From Neoalteromonas facilis (GTDB lineage Bacteria; Pseudomonadota; Gammaproteobacteria; Enterobacterales; Alteromonadaceae), in NCBI RefSeq assembly GCF_002807665.1, contig NZ_PEAY01000002.1:434001-498000 (forward strand): a DNA stretch of 64,000 bases, in the 5' to 3' direction. The position numbers and the translations under genes are program-made. The notes under the pieces were generated by a model. The model was not told the DNA's origin, searched no databases, and saw only the letters and a program-made list of their open reading frames with translations. Shown here in pieces: positions 22,739-33,193 of the stretch. Each line of letters begins with the position of its first letter. Position 1 is the first letter of the stretch.

Positions 22739-23845
22739 ATGAAAGTGAAAAATGCTTTGATGCTGGCGGGGGCGATGTTGCTCTCGCCAACCATTACATT
22801 GGCTACTGAGTCGACGGACAACTCGGTTCAAGTTAAAGAATTAACCGACGGATTGAGCCACCCTTGGGGAATGGTGCAGTTGCCCAATGGCGATTTTATT
22901 ATCAATGAACGTCCGGGAACTATGCGCCGCTTTAGCCAAGGCACATTAGGCGAGCCAATTACCGGCGTACCTGAGGTCGTTGCACAAAATCAAGGTGGCT
23001 TATTAGGTATTACGGCGGATCCGGATTTTGCCAGCAACAATACCCTGTATTTTTGTTACAGCAGTCCCGGCGAAGGTGGTGCCGCTAGCACCGTTGCGAA
23101 GGCTGAGTTAAAAGGGAATTCACTGAGCAATGTGAAAACCATATTTACCGCCTCTCCGCGTATTGATACCGGGTTTCATTTTGGCTGCCGCGTGGTGATC
23201 GACGGTGAAGGCTATTTGTTTATCTCACTCGGTGATAGAGGTTCACAGCGTGACCAAGCGCAAAACACGGATAACCATATTGGCACCGTAGTGCGCATTA
23301 AGACCGATGGTGTTGTGCCTGCAGATAATCCGTTTGTCAGTGGTGCAGCACCTCAAGTGTTTACCTACGGTCACCGAAATGTTCAAGGCATGACGGTACA
23401 CCCGGTTAGCGGACAAGTCTGGACAAATGAACATGGTCCGAAGGGCGGCGATGAAGTTAATATCTTGGAGAAAGGCAATAACTATGGCTGGCCAGTGATC
23501 ACCTATGGCGTTAACTATAACGATACGCCAGTGTCTGACTTGACAGAAAAAGAGGGAATGCAGCAGCCATTTCTTCACTGGACACCATCTATCGCGCCAA
23601 GTGGAATGGACTTTTATGACGGTGACGCATTTACCGAGTGGAAAGGTGACTTATTAGTCGGTTCGTTGAAATTTGATCACTTACGTCGGGTTGAGTTAGA
23701 TGACAACAATAATGTTGTGGCTCAGCATGAGTTACTGCGTGATCGTGGCGAACGCATTCGTGACGTTATCGTTGGGCAAGATGGTCTTATTTACCTGCTA
23801 ACGGATGAACCAAACGGTAAGTTATTACAGGTATCACCCAAATAA
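22739..23845 (+). CDS. PQQ-dependent soluble aldose sugar dehydrogenase-like protein
   Basis: Six-bladed beta-propeller of the GSDH/Asd (YliI-like) family, which oxidises aldose sugars in the periplasm using pyrroloquinoline quinone. I chose ATG 22739 because it gives a signal peptide (MKVKNALMLAGAMLLSPTITLA). An in-frame ATG at 22679 lies inside dps and is unlikely. Family motifs include LSHPWGMVQLPNGDFIINERPG, HFGCRVVIDGEGYLFISLGDRG, YGHRNVQGM, NEHGPKGGDEVN and LLVGSLKFDHL. About 368 residues, normal length. PQQ synthesis genes are not in the window, so cofactor source is unknown. Confidence 0.92.
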   Translation: MKVKNALMLAGAMLLSPTITLATESTDNSVQVKELTDGLSHPWGMVQLPNGDFIINERPGTMRRFSQGTLGEPITGVPEVVAQNQGGLLGITADPDFASNNTLYFCYSSPGEGGAASTVAKAELKGNSLSNVKTIFTASPRIDTGFHFGCRVVIDGEGYLFISLGDRGSQRDQAQNTDNHIGTVVRIKTDGVVPADNPFVSGAAPQVFTYGHRNVQGMTVHPVSGQVWTNEHGPKGGDEVNILEKGNNYGWPVITYGVNYNDTPVSDLTEKEGMQQPFLHWTPSIAPSGMDFYDGDAFTEWKGDLLVGSLKFDHLRRVELDDNNNVVAQHELLRDRGERIRDVIVGQDGLIYLLTDEPNGKLLQVSPK

Positions 23846-23863
23846 ACGATATCGCAAGTCAAT

Positions 23864-23894
23864 AAAAAAGGCGGTCATACAGACCGCCTTTTTT
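23864..23894. terminator. Bidirectional rho-independent terminator
   Basis: Hairpin aaggcggtc/gaccgcctt (23868-23876 and 23882-23890) with a 5-base loop, preceded by A-run and followed by T-run. It sits between the convergent sugar dehydrogenase and DUF962 genes. Confidence 0.92.
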
Positions 23895-23908
23895 TAATGT
23901 TTGTCAGA

Positions 23909-24235
23909 TCAGGATTTTATCGATATACGCCCAATCAGAATATCTTTAAACATTACCCAGTCACCCATTAGGCTGTAAAAGGGGTAAGTGAAGGTGGCAG
24001 GTTTGTTATGTTCGAAAAAGAAATGCCCAACCCATGCAAAGCCATACCCAATGACGGGCATTAACCACAGCAGCGCCCAGTTCTGAGTGAATATCGCAGC
24101 GGCAATAACAGCCAACACCAGCCATGAACCAATAAAGTGTAATAGGCGGCAGCGTGCATCTTGGTGTTCGTTTAAGTAATACGGATAAAACTCGGCAAAT
24201 GTCGAAAACGTTTGTTGTTGCTGTTCTGCTTGCAT
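23909..24235 (-). CDS. Mpo1-like (DUF962) membrane protein
   Basis: A 108-residue protein with the DUF962 pattern: FAEFYPYYLNEHQDARCRLLHFIGSW, two hydrophobic segments, and GYGFAWVGHFFFEHNKPATF. In yeast, Mpo1 is an Fe(II)-dependent dioxygenase of 2-hydroxy fatty acids, and the conserved His residues (NEH, LHFIG, GHFFFEHN) are present here. The reading frame extends upstream to 24382, but ATG 24235 matches the family length and the long form would overlap cnoX. Function in bacteria is not established. Confidence 0.85.
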   Translation of the reverse strand: MQAEQQQQTFSTFAEFYPYYLNEHQDARCRLLHFIGSWLVLAVIAAAIFTQNWALLWLMPVIGYGFAWVGHFFFEHNKPATFTYPFYSLMGDWVMFKDILIGRISIKS

Positions 24236-24363
24236 AGTGCTCACCAATGCGGGTTGTTGACCTGAGGACAGTAATATTGCGTTATCCGGTATACGGTCGG
24301 GTTGATATTCATTTTTAATACCACATATTATAGCCATCTTGGCAAATACACGGCTGTTATTCA

Positions 24364-25221
24364 ATGCAAAATCTGTCCTCAAATATCGTAGAGCTCACCC
24401 CAGAAAACTTTCAGCAAGTGCTGATCCAGCAATCACAAGAAAAATTAGTGATCGTGGATTTTTGGGCAGAATGGTGTGAACCCTGTAAGGATTTGATGCC
24501 GATTTTGCAGAAGCTCGCCGCCGAATATGCAAATGAAGTGATCTTAGCCACCGTTGATTGCGACAAACAGCAAGAGATAGCAGGCCAATTTGGCGTGCGT
24601 AATCTGCCGACCGTGATGCTGGTTAAAGAAGGGCAGCCGGTGGATGGTTTTGCGGGTGTTCAACCTGAAAGCCAAATCCGTGAAATGCTGGCTAAGCATT
24701 TACCTTCGCCTGAAGAGGGATTGCTAGAACAAGCCGCCGCGCTAATCGCCGAATCGAATTATGCTGACGCGTTCCCAATTGTGAAAAAGGCGTTTGAACT
24801 CAATCCGGACAATCTCGATGGCAAGCTGATGATGGCTGATTGCAATATCGAGCAAGGCTACATCGAACAAGCAAAAGAGATTTTAGCGACGATTGGTCTT
24901 GTTGATCAGGATGGTCGCTACAGTGCCTTGCAAGGCAAAATTGAGCTTGCCGAACAAGCCGCAGACTCTCCAGAGCTTAAAGCGTTACAAGAAAAGCTAG
25001 CCGCGGATCCGGATGATTTTGAAACACGCGTACAACTCTCCGTGCAATTGCAACAAGCGCACAAGAATGAAGAGGCGCTGGAGATGCTATTCAGTGTTAT
25101 CAGTAAAGACCTGAATTTTGGTGAGGCGAAAAAGCTGTTTCTGGATATGGTCAATGCATTACCAGACGGCGATGCGTTGAAGTCGAAATACCGTCGTAAG
25201 GTATACAGTTTGCTCTACTAG
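24364..25221 (+). CDS. cnoX: Thioredoxin-fold co-chaperone CnoX (YbbN)
   Basis: CnoX is a chaperedoxin that holds oxidised or unfolding proteins and passes them to GroEL or DnaK. The 285-residue protein has an N-terminal thioredoxin domain (about 1-112) with WAEWCEPCKDLMP, then a TPR-like helical domain (about 118-285) ending in KYRRKVYSLLY, which is conserved in the family. It retains CxxC (CEPC) where E. coli CnoX has SxxC, so it may also have redox activity, as reported for some other bacterial members. It is divergent from the DUF962 gene. Confidence 0.92.
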   Translation: MQNLSSNIVELTPENFQQVLIQQSQEKLVIVDFWAEWCEPCKDLMPILQKLAAEYANEVILATVDCDKQQEIAGQFGVRNLPTVMLVKEGQPVDGFAGVQPESQIREMLAKHLPSPEEGLLEQAAALIAESNYADAFPIVKKAFELNPDNLDGKLMMADCNIEQGYIEQAKEILATIGLVDQDGRYSALQGKIELAEQAADSPELKALQEKLAADPDDFETRVQLSVQLQQAHKNEEALEMLFSVISKDLNFGEAKKLFLDMVNALPDGDALKSKYRRKVYSLLY

Positions 25222-25340
25222 TGTGCGGGGAGAACAACCTCCTCGGACCATAAAATCCCCATAACATAGGTGCTGATGCAGGGAGTTGCGTGATAGTATT
25301 CGCGCAGCTAACGTGTATTTTAATCTGTAGACCCTGACAC

Positions 25341-26507
25341 ATGTATCAACATCTGTATTCTCGATTTATCGCAGCGAACCCTAAGCGCCAGCACTTTGCC
25401 TGCCACAGTCATTATTTTTGGCCGGATGTTACGCGTGAAGCCCATATGCAATATTGGGATGACACCGCTAGTTATGTAGACGACAAATGGGGTTACTTTT
25501 TTCAAACCTGTATTCCGCAGGTTCAGCAAAAAATTGCGGCTGTGCTCAATGTACCCGCGCCTGACCAAATTGTGTTTGCACCCAATACCCATGAATTGTT
25601 GTATCGCATCCTGTCATGCTTGCCGACGGATAAAACACTGAATGTGTTGACCACTGACAGTGAGTTTCACAGCTTTTCGCGTCAAATAGCCCGACTGGAA
25701 GAGTCCGCCAGAGTAAAGGTGACTCGTGTGACATCGGCACCCTATGCCGATTTTAGCACGCGGATGATTGCCGAAATTAACAACAATGATTTCGATTTGG
25801 TGTTCTTTAGCCAAGTGTTCTTCAATTCAGGTGTAGTGGTTGACGACGTCGAGGCAATCGTCAGTGCAGTGACTAACCCGGAAACACTGGTAGTGGTTGA
25901 TGGTTATCATGGCTTTATGGCTAAACCGACAGACCTAAGCCAGATCACGCAGCGTGCATTTTATTTGGCTGGTAGTTACAAGTATGCGCAAGGGGGTGAA
26001 GGCGCTTGCTTTGCGGTGGTGCCCGAGGGCTGCGAGTTACGACCAGAATACACTGGTTGGTATGCAGAGTTTGGTGAGTTAAGTGCCGCGAAGACGGGTG
26101 AAGTTAAATACAGTAAAAATGGCATGCGGTTCGCCGGTGCGACTATGGATTTCAGTGCCATTTACCGATTATTAGCCGTGCTGAACCTATTTGAGCAAGA
26201 AGGGTTAACCGTTGAGAAAATTAACCGTTACATTCAGTCATGCCAGCAAGCGTTTCTCGCCTATTTAGATGAGTTGCAACATCCGTTAATCAATCGTGAC
26301 GCGTTATTGTGCCGGGACTTGGATGAACACGGCCACTTCCTAACCTTTGAATTGCCCGATGCTGATGTAGCGGGGCAGTTACACGATCATCTAGCGGAAC
26401 ACGGCGTGTTAACGGACTACCGTGGCAATCGCTTGCGGTTTGGATTTGCGCTTTATCATGTACCTGAGCAATACGATTTATCTTGCTTGGCGGGCGAGCC
26501 TCGCTAA
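25341..26507 (+). CDS. Kynureninase-like class V PLP-dependent enzyme
   Basis: Fold-type I PLP enzyme of 388 residues. The likely Schiff-base lysine is in AGSYKYAQGGEG near residue 218. The cofactor aspartate is probably in VVVDGYHGF, and FAPNTHELLYRIL is the phosphate-binding region near residue 75. Overall it reads like class V aminotransferases and kynureninases, but no kynurenine pathway genes are nearby, so the substrate is unknown. The downstream small gene starts in the stop codon (TAATG at 26505-26509). Confidence 0.85.
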   Translation: MYQHLYSRFIAANPKRQHFACHSHYFWPDVTREAHMQYWDDTASYVDDKWGYFFQTCIPQVQQKIAAVLNVPAPDQIVFAPNTHELLYRILSCLPTDKTLNVLTTDSEFHSFSRQIARLEESARVKVTRVTSAPYADFSTRMIAEINNNDFDLVFFSQVFFNSGVVVDDVEAIVSAVTNPETLVVVDGYHGFMAKPTDLSQITQRAFYLAGSYKYAQGGEGACFAVVPEGCELRPEYTGWYAEFGELSAAKTGEVKYSKNGMRFAGATMDFSAIYRLLAVLNLFEQEGLTVEKINRYIQSCQQAFLAYLDELQHPLINRDALLCRDLDEHGHFLTFELPDADVAGQLHDHLAEHGVLTDYRGNRLRFGFALYHVPEQYDLSCLAGEPR

Positions 26508-26698
26508 TGGACACTTCAACGTGGTTAATTGCGCTGAGTATGGTGCTGATTATCGAAGGCATAGGGCCACTGTTGTTTCCTAAACGCTGGCAAAAATTTA
26601 TGTTCTCGATAAGTTTGCAGCCCGCCAATGAGCTTCGTCGCGTTGGAGGAATATTGGTGGTTATAGGGGGGATCAGTGTATGGTTTTTGCTCCGTTAG
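26507..26698 (+). CDS. DUF2065 (YjeT-like) small membrane protein
   Basis: 63 residues with two hydrophobic segments and the family-like middle PKRWQKFMFSISLQPANELRRVGG. It starts at ATG 26507, overlapping the stop of the PLP enzyme gene by one base. DUF2065 proteins are uncharacterised and often sit near hflC/purA in gammaproteobacteria; purA lies 2.5 kb away here. Confidence 0.85.
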   Translation: MDTSTWLIALSMVLIIEGIGPLLFPKRWQKFMFSISLQPANELRRVGGILVVIGGISVWFLLR

Positions 26699-27177
26699 TT
26701 ATCTCGCTGACGGCGCTGTTAAATGCCACGCTGCTGGTGGCATCTCCGCAGGCAATGCCAAAAGATAATACCTGTGCCAATACGGTCACACAAACCCTGC
26801 TTGCCCATCGTGCTATCACCCATGTCACGCCGGCCAGGCCCCGCTCAATATTGGTAGCCGTGTGCAGAAATGACGCACCACAGGTGTTTGCCCTGTTGCA
26901 CGGTCAAACATTTAGTCCGCAGGTAAGCCCGTCGAGTGCGCCCATGACGGGTCTTAGCAATATTAAATTACCTAATGCAAATCCGGCTATTTCGATTAAT
27001 GCAATGGTGGTGACCGAATCACTTGAAGCGCGCGAGTACCGCTTACAATTAAGAGTGCGAACCGACGCAACAACCTTCAACGACCTTACTCAGTCGTTCA
27101 CGTTAAACAATGACAGTGTTCAAGTGTTTCACCAAGGAGGATATACCTTGGGAGTTGTTGCCCTGGCGATGCAATAG
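26680..27177 (+). CDS. Exported protein of unknown function
   Basis: No family recognised. The 165-residue product has a hydrophobic N-end (PLVISLTALLNATLLVASPQA) that could be a signal peptide. Two cysteines (NTCANTV and VAVCRND) could form a disulfide. The C-terminal half has a beta-like pattern (AREYRLQLRVRTDATTF, GGYTLGVVALAM). It overlaps the DUF2065 gene by 19 bases, so it is probably translated from the same message. Confidence 0.7.
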   Translation: MVFAPLVISLTALLNATLLVASPQAMPKDNTCANTVTQTLLAHRAITHVTPARPRSILVAVCRNDAPQVFALLHGQTFSPQVSPSSAPMTGLSNIKLPNANPAISINAMVVTESLEAREYRLQLRVRTDATTFNDLTQSFTLNNDSVQVFHQGGYTLGVVALAMQ

Positions 27178-27233
27178 CGTTCTTCAATAGAGGTGGCCTG
27201 ATGACAGTATCCATAAGGCCAACCCCATGTCGC

Positions 27234-28910
27234 TTATGATCTTAAGGCTGCCTGCTGCAATGCCCGTAACTTTTGCAGTAGCTCAGGGTTAGATAATGGT
27301 TGATTAAATAGCAATACCCGTACGCCATTTTCCGGTACATCGACAGTCAGCGGTTGGCCTTCGACAACCGTAACCGAATCACCGCTAAAGGCATCCTGCC
27401 AGTCACCTTGGTTTAACAGTGAGTCGAACGTAACGTGTGTGGCTTGCTCTCCTTTATTCAACACGACTAACGCGGTTTGCGTCGTGCTTTCATGCTGTAA
27501 AACGCGATAGAAGCTGGCAACATTGCCTGAGAACGTGAGGTTTAATTGCAGCCCGCGTTGCAGGGCAGGAGTCGCTTTACGCAGATTCGCAATGCGCGTT
27601 AAGTTCTGTTGGATTGGGTGAGTTTTGGCAATATCGACATTGGCTTGGCCAAAGTAGTTGCGATTGCCTTCATGCTCGGGCTTGCCGGTCATAAAGTTGA
27701 TTTCAGAGCCATAATAGATCACGGGAATGCCGCGGCTAGTGAATAGCCAGTTGTTGGCATTGATAAACCCAGCGTCTGTGGCATTCATGCGTGCCATGTC
27801 ATGGTTATCGTAAAACGTCATCAACTCATAAGGATTTTGATAAACGCCAGAATCGAGATGCAAATATGAGAGTATGTCTGCGTAATCACTTTCAGCCGAT
27901 TCGAATACGCCCGTGATTGCCAGCCTACCGGGAAAATCCAGTACGCTTACACCACCGTTTTGTGGGTAGGTGTGTTCTGCAATGAAATTGGCATCATAGG
28001 AATAGCTCTCACCAAACATAAACATACCAGGATAATCCTTGCGTATATCTTTGCTGACACGTTGCCAGAAATGGTGCGGCATCTCTTTGATGGTATCTAT
28101 ACGGATGGCGTCAACGCCCTGCTTTAACCAAAAGCGGTAAGCGCCGAGTAAATAGTCGTAGGCAGCATCGCTGTTTTCGTTGATATCCGACAACTGAGCA
28201 AGGCCTGGCTTGCGGTTATAAAATTCATGCAGTGGGTTGTCATCAGATAAATCTTCTGGTGATAGATTTTGATGATCGGCAACCACGTTGCCCTTGGCAT
28301 CGTAAAGTTCACCAAATTGTGGCTGATCGGTCGGCATGGAGTAGGATGGTGAGCCGTGATTCGCCACGATATCCAGTACAAACTTCAATCCTTTCTGCTT
28401 CAGTTGCTGGGTGAAATCAGCGAATGATAGGTTGTCAGAGACAAGGTGCTCATCGGCTTGATAGAAATTGTGTGCCCAATAGCCGTGATAACCGGTTTTA
28501 CCGCCATCTTTGTAGCCCCCTGCATAGGTGATGGTTTCACCACCGCTGAAGGCTTGATCAGGGTTATCCCAAATAGGCGTTAGCCATATGGAGGTAAAAC
28601 CCATGGCTTTTATATAGTCAGCGTTGTTTAGTACACCTTGTAGATCACCGCCCAGGTATCCAACGTTAGCCTCTTGACCATCCGGGCCTTTAAGTGGGCG
28701 GTTAAAGGAGAACCACTTCCCCTCATACATGTCTTTGCCTTGGTTTTCATGGTTGTTCGTTGGGTCGCCATCGACAAATCGGTCAGTCAGGGCAAAGTAG
28801 ACAGCTTCTTGGGCAAAAGGCTCCTGCGTGCCAATGAAAGTGTCAGGCGCTTGAGTGGCGGCAGATGTAAAACTGCATAAGGCAAACGCAATCGGGAATA
28901 TAGGTTTCAT
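27234..28910 (-). CDS. Periplasmic alpha-amylase, GH13 family
   Basis: Hydrolyses alpha-1,4-glucans. The protein has a signal peptide (MKPIFPIAFALCSFTSAA); I chose ATG 28910 over the in-frame ATG at 28919 because it gives a cleaner signal peptide. GH13 motifs appear in order: FVLDIVANHGSP (region I), DAIRIDTIKEMPHHF (region II, nucleophile Asp), MFGESYSYD (region III, acid/base Glu) and TFYDNHDMARM (region IV, Asp). A C-terminal beta domain completes about 558 residues. No other maltodextrin genes lie in the window. Confidence 0.93.
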   Translation of the reverse strand: MKPIFPIAFALCSFTSAATQAPDTFIGTQEPFAQEAVYFALTDRFVDGDPTNNHENQGKDMYEGKWFSFNRPLKGPDGQEANVGYLGGDLQGVLNNADYIKAMGFTSIWLTPIWDNPDQAFSGGETITYAGGYKDGGKTGYHGYWAHNFYQADEHLVSDNLSFADFTQQLKQKGLKFVLDIVANHGSPSYSMPTDQPQFGELYDAKGNVVADHQNLSPEDLSDDNPLHEFYNRKPGLAQLSDINENSDAAYDYLLGAYRFWLKQGVDAIRIDTIKEMPHHFWQRVSKDIRKDYPGMFMFGESYSYDANFIAEHTYPQNGGVSVLDFPGRLAITGVFESAESDYADILSYLHLDSGVYQNPYELMTFYDNHDMARMNATDAGFINANNWLFTSRGIPVIYYGSEINFMTGKPEHEGNRNYFGQANVDIAKTHPIQQNLTRIANLRKATPALQRGLQLNLTFSGNVASFYRVLQHESTTQTALVVLNKGEQATHVTFDSLLNQGDWQDAFSGDSVTVVEGQPLTVDVPENGVRVLLFNQPLSNPELLQKLRALQQAALRS

Positions 28911-29091
28911 AGGATCCATGGTTACAAAATTTGCAATAAGTTTACATGTGGTTAACAGCCTGTCACTTTACATACGTTTGCAAAACCGTGTTTATCTGTT
29001 CGTTCACAATAAATGACCAATGGTTTTTTTAAGTAAAATCAGGCTTCTGGCTCTAACGCTTAGGGAACTTGAGCTAACTGTTCGAAAAAAG

Positions 29092-29121
29092 GTCAACAGC
29101 TAAAGAGTTTTTTGTTAGAAT
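29092..29121 (+). promoter_or_regulatory. Candidate purA promoter
   Basis: A GTCAAC -35-like element (29092-29097) is 18 bases from a TAGAAT -10 (29116-29121), 31 bases before the purA start. The -10 is good; the -35 is weak. Confidence 0.4.
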
Positions 29122-29145
29122 CCGCGTCTATTTTTTCGATAGTAA

Positions 29146-30450
<1,305 letters not shown>

Positions 30451-30471
30451 TAGAGCAGTTTATAGATAAAT

Positions 30472-30501
30472 AAAAAAACCAGCGTTTACGCTGGTTTTTT
30501 T
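30472..30501. terminator. Bidirectional terminator between purA and globin
   Basis: Hairpin aaccagcg/cgctggtt (30477-30484 and 30489-30496) with loop ttta, A-run on the left and T-run on the right. It can serve purA and the convergent globin gene. Confidence 0.92.
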
Positions 30502-30540
30502 ATGATAGTGAGTAAGCTTATTGGCCAACTGAATAACTGT

Positions 30541-30999
30541 TCAATGGTTATAGCGCTTTGTATTTGTGTAAGTATTAGGGTCAAAATCTGGGTATGCCGT
30601 TGAGCGCATCACATCCGCAATCGTTTTATAAACGTGGACCCAGGCCGTTCGCACGTCGGCAGTAAACCCGTCTCCGAGGCCTTGCTGTAACGCAAATAAC
30701 AACGCGTTCCCAACTGGCGTGTAGTCGTCAACTTTTACACCGTATTTGACATGTCGTAGCGCTAACTGTTCAAGCGTTTCTACAACCGCAGAAATATCGT
30801 CAAGTCCTTCAACTGCCGCTTTTAAAGTGGACATCAGCATTTGCCCTTGTTGTTTCATGTTCCCTTTAAATAGTGGCTTCAACGTAGGGTCATACTCGAA
30901 CAGTTTAGCGTAAAAAATCTCCGCAGCTGTATCGGCTATCGGCACAACTTTTTGGAAGCTTTGCTGAACCAGCACTTTATCTTTCTCACTTAAACTCAA
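30541..30999 (-). CDS. Bacterial globin (haemoglobin-like)
   Basis: Single-domain globin of 152 residues, resembling the globin domain of flavohaemoglobins but without the reductase part. The proximal haem His is in LRHVKYGVKVDDYTPVG (near residue 84), and the E-helix segment is LMSTLKAAVEGL. It may bind O2 or NO. The start is TTG with an AGGTG site about 6 bases upstream; no ATG is available nearby. It converges on purA. Confidence 0.88.
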   Translation of the reverse strand: MSLSEKDKVLVQQSFQKVVPIADTAAEIFYAKLFEYDPTLKPLFKGNMKQQGQMLMSTLKAAVEGLDDISAVVETLEQLALRHVKYGVKVDDYTPVGNALLFALQQGLGDGFTADVRTAWVHVYKTIADVMRSTAYPDFDPNTYTNTKRYNH

Positions 31000-31210
31000 T
31001 GGGCACCTGCTGAAATTCTATTGGCAATTAACTGAGTATAGAGCTGTTTTATAAAAGGTGCGGAATTTCTGCGTATTTATGTCATCACGCTAGATTGGAT
31101 AGGAAGGTTCAAGAAGTAGCCGAGCTTATTTTGCGTCAGGTGCAATCATGTTCTACTTTTAACTAATAACTAGCAGATAACATTTGCCTTAGATAAACCC
31201 AGTTTACTAT

Positions 31211-31764
31211 TTGGAAAAAACGCATATGGCAGTGCAAAGGCCTCAATTAAAGTTAACTTGGCATGACGCCCTACAATATTGGCTAATGGTCATTGGGGTT
31301 ATCACCCTGTCGCTATTGAGTCATCACGCTGAGGCTAAACGTTACGTGATTGCCGCTGCAGAATTGACTTCGCTTTACCATTCCACCCCTATACAAACAG
31401 ACGAGAATGCTGCCTTCTATGGTGTTTATCATGATGTGCTAACCAAAATCTTGCACGACACCGGTTTAGCATAAGAATATGATCTTATTGTGTTGCCAAT
31501 GAGGAAGCAAACCTAAGAGCGTTACAGTTGGACAGAACAACACATGCGATAGTCTATTATCCTGATGTGCTTTTTGCTTATGACAACTTATCTATCGAAG
31601 CGTTTCCATTTGATCCGTCATGGGAACTGTTAAACTTAAGTGACGCCATCACTTGCCACAAAGAACACGCAGAGGTAATCGCCGTGTTTAATCGGGCTTT
31701 AAAAGAGATGCGAGACAACGGTGTTCTGCGCATCATGCTTGGGCGCTATTACATTGGCGAATAG
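31211..31764 (+). pseudogene. Decayed periplasmic solute-binding protein gene (SBP_bac_3-like)
   Basis: Two adjacent fragments belong to one lost gene. The first (31211-31474) encodes a signal-peptide-like N-end and RYVIAAAELTSLYH, then hits TAA. The same frame continues as EYDLIVLPMRKQ before another stop. The second fragment (from about 31510, other frame) continues as NLRALQLDRTTHAIVYYPDVLFAYDN and a C-end with VFNRALKEMRDNGVLRIMLGRYY, typical of amino-acid-type periplasmic binding proteins. The middle of the protein, roughly 80-100 residues by comparison with the family's usual length, is missing. So there is at least one stop, a frameshift and an internal deletion. Confidence 0.8.
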
Positions 31765-31880
31765 ACGCTCACACACATATGTGAAACTAACGCATACAAC
31801 ACGCCATCCATTGCGCTACTCCGATAAACAACCTTATTCAATAGTAATCAAAAAGTAGATTTATGCTTACTTTTAAATAA

Positions 31881-31908
31881 AAAAAGGGCAGCCTAAGCTG
31901 CCCTTTTT
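31881..31908. terminator. Rho-independent terminator (bidirectional)
   Basis: Hairpin gggcagc/gctgccc (31886-31892 and 31897-31903) with loop ctaa, flanked by five A and five T. It ends transcription of the minus-strand membrane protein gene. Confidence 0.9.
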
Positions 31909-31921
31909 GTTGGATGAATGA

Positions 31922-32920
31922 TTATGCTTTTATAATCGGTAATTTAACCTGTAACTGCTGTGGTACTAATTTCAATACCCAGCGACGGCAGCTGTGCCAG
32001 AACGCTGACAATAACAATAGTGTTGAGCCAATGCATAGGCCGGTAATCGCAAAGCTAGACGTTACCATTCCAAAGTCTTCCATTAACGCAGAGAAGGTAT
32101 AAATCACATAAATCAGTGCTGATACCATGATAGCGCGACGGTCAACTGCAATGGAAATCAATGCCATCAAGATATAAAGACCAAGTACTACCGCAGAAAT
32201 CATCAAGCCACCGTTTCCATCTAGTACACCAAGGCTTTGGAATATTGGATGTACAATCATCGGTGCAGAAATAAGGTGCAACCAAAACGCTACGTCAGAC
32301 GAACGGGTTTGTCTTAAGGTGTCTTTGCTGTCCCAATACATCGCTAAACCGAAAATCATTAAGCCGAACACCAACACAATGTTATTGATGTAATACACTG
32401 TTGGCGGGAAGAAATAAACAATGGCGGCAGATATTGCAGCGGTTATTGCCGCAGCGCCAGCGGCTACTGTAATCGGTACACGGAAACGTAACCAGTGCGC
32501 AATAGCGCCTACAGTGGTGAGTAAACCAGACGCAATCAGGGCAAACTCTTTCACTTCAGGCTGGAATAATATCGGGGTAGCAAAAAGGCCCGCTAAAAAC
32601 GATAACAACAACGCAATTGCCGGTAATGCCATACGACGCTTATTGACGAAATATTCAGCTAGGCCCCACGAGCCTGCTGCCACCGCAATACCACCTAGAG
32701 GTGGTGTGATTGAATACCCTATCCAAGCTAAGGATGCGAGCAATAAGGCACTGGCGATGACCACGAAAATATCGTTGAAGCCATTGATTAAACGGAAATT
32801 TTCTTCATCTACTGCATGAGTGTTGCGGCTTTGGTTGATGTATTGACGAAAATCGTAAACAGCCTCTTGGCTGAATATGTTTTGTTTAACGGCGAGGGTT
32901 AAATCTTCATCAGTGTACAT
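31922..32920 (-). CDS. Multi-spanning membrane protein of unknown function
   Basis: 332 residues from ATG 32920, chosen because AAAGGA lies about 7 bases upstream; the open frame runs to 33028 but lacks a better site. After a soluble, acidic N-terminal segment (MYTDEDLTLAVKQN...FRQYINQ, about 1-50), which recalls DUF2157-type membrane proteins, there are about ten hydrophobic helices. I see no catalytic motif. It stands alone between a decayed gene and an aldehyde dehydrogenase. Confidence 0.82.
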   Translation of the reverse strand: MYTDEDLTLAVKQNIFSQEAVYDFRQYINQSRNTHAVDEENFRLINGFNDIFVVIASALLLASLAWIGYSITPPLGGIAVAAGSWGLAEYFVNKRRMALPAIALLLSFLAGLFATPILFQPEVKEFALIASGLLTTVGAIAHWLRFRVPITVAAGAAAITAAISAAIVYFFPPTVYYINNIVLVFGLMIFGLAMYWDSKDTLRQTRSSDVAFWLHLISAPMIVHPIFQSLGVLDGNGGLMISAVVLGLYILMALISIAVDRRAIMVSALIYVIYTFSALMEDFGMVTSSFAITGLCIGSTLLLLSAFWHSCRRWVLKLVPQQLQVKLPIIKA

Positions 32921-33193
32921 AGGTTTATCCTTTATTTTTCTATTCATGCCTGTTTTGCAATATCGAAGCCAAAATATAAAACCCATAATAAACAGTGGTT
33001 TAAATAAACTGGTTCTCTGTTTGGTCAAATTGACGATTCAAAAATAACCATTATGACGAATATTTAGCCACTCCATTACGTATTGCTTTTATGCCGAGTT
33101 GCCCCTATTACTAACGTTAACACGAGTAACATTTCATCTATCGATAATGGCTGTGCAATAATGCTGTACAAATCAGCCTGCTGAGTGACGTTT

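Noticed and set aside
32421..32819. Open frame opposite the multi-spanning membrane protein
   Set aside because: Low-complexity Ala-rich shadow of the minus-strand gene with no ribosome-binding site.
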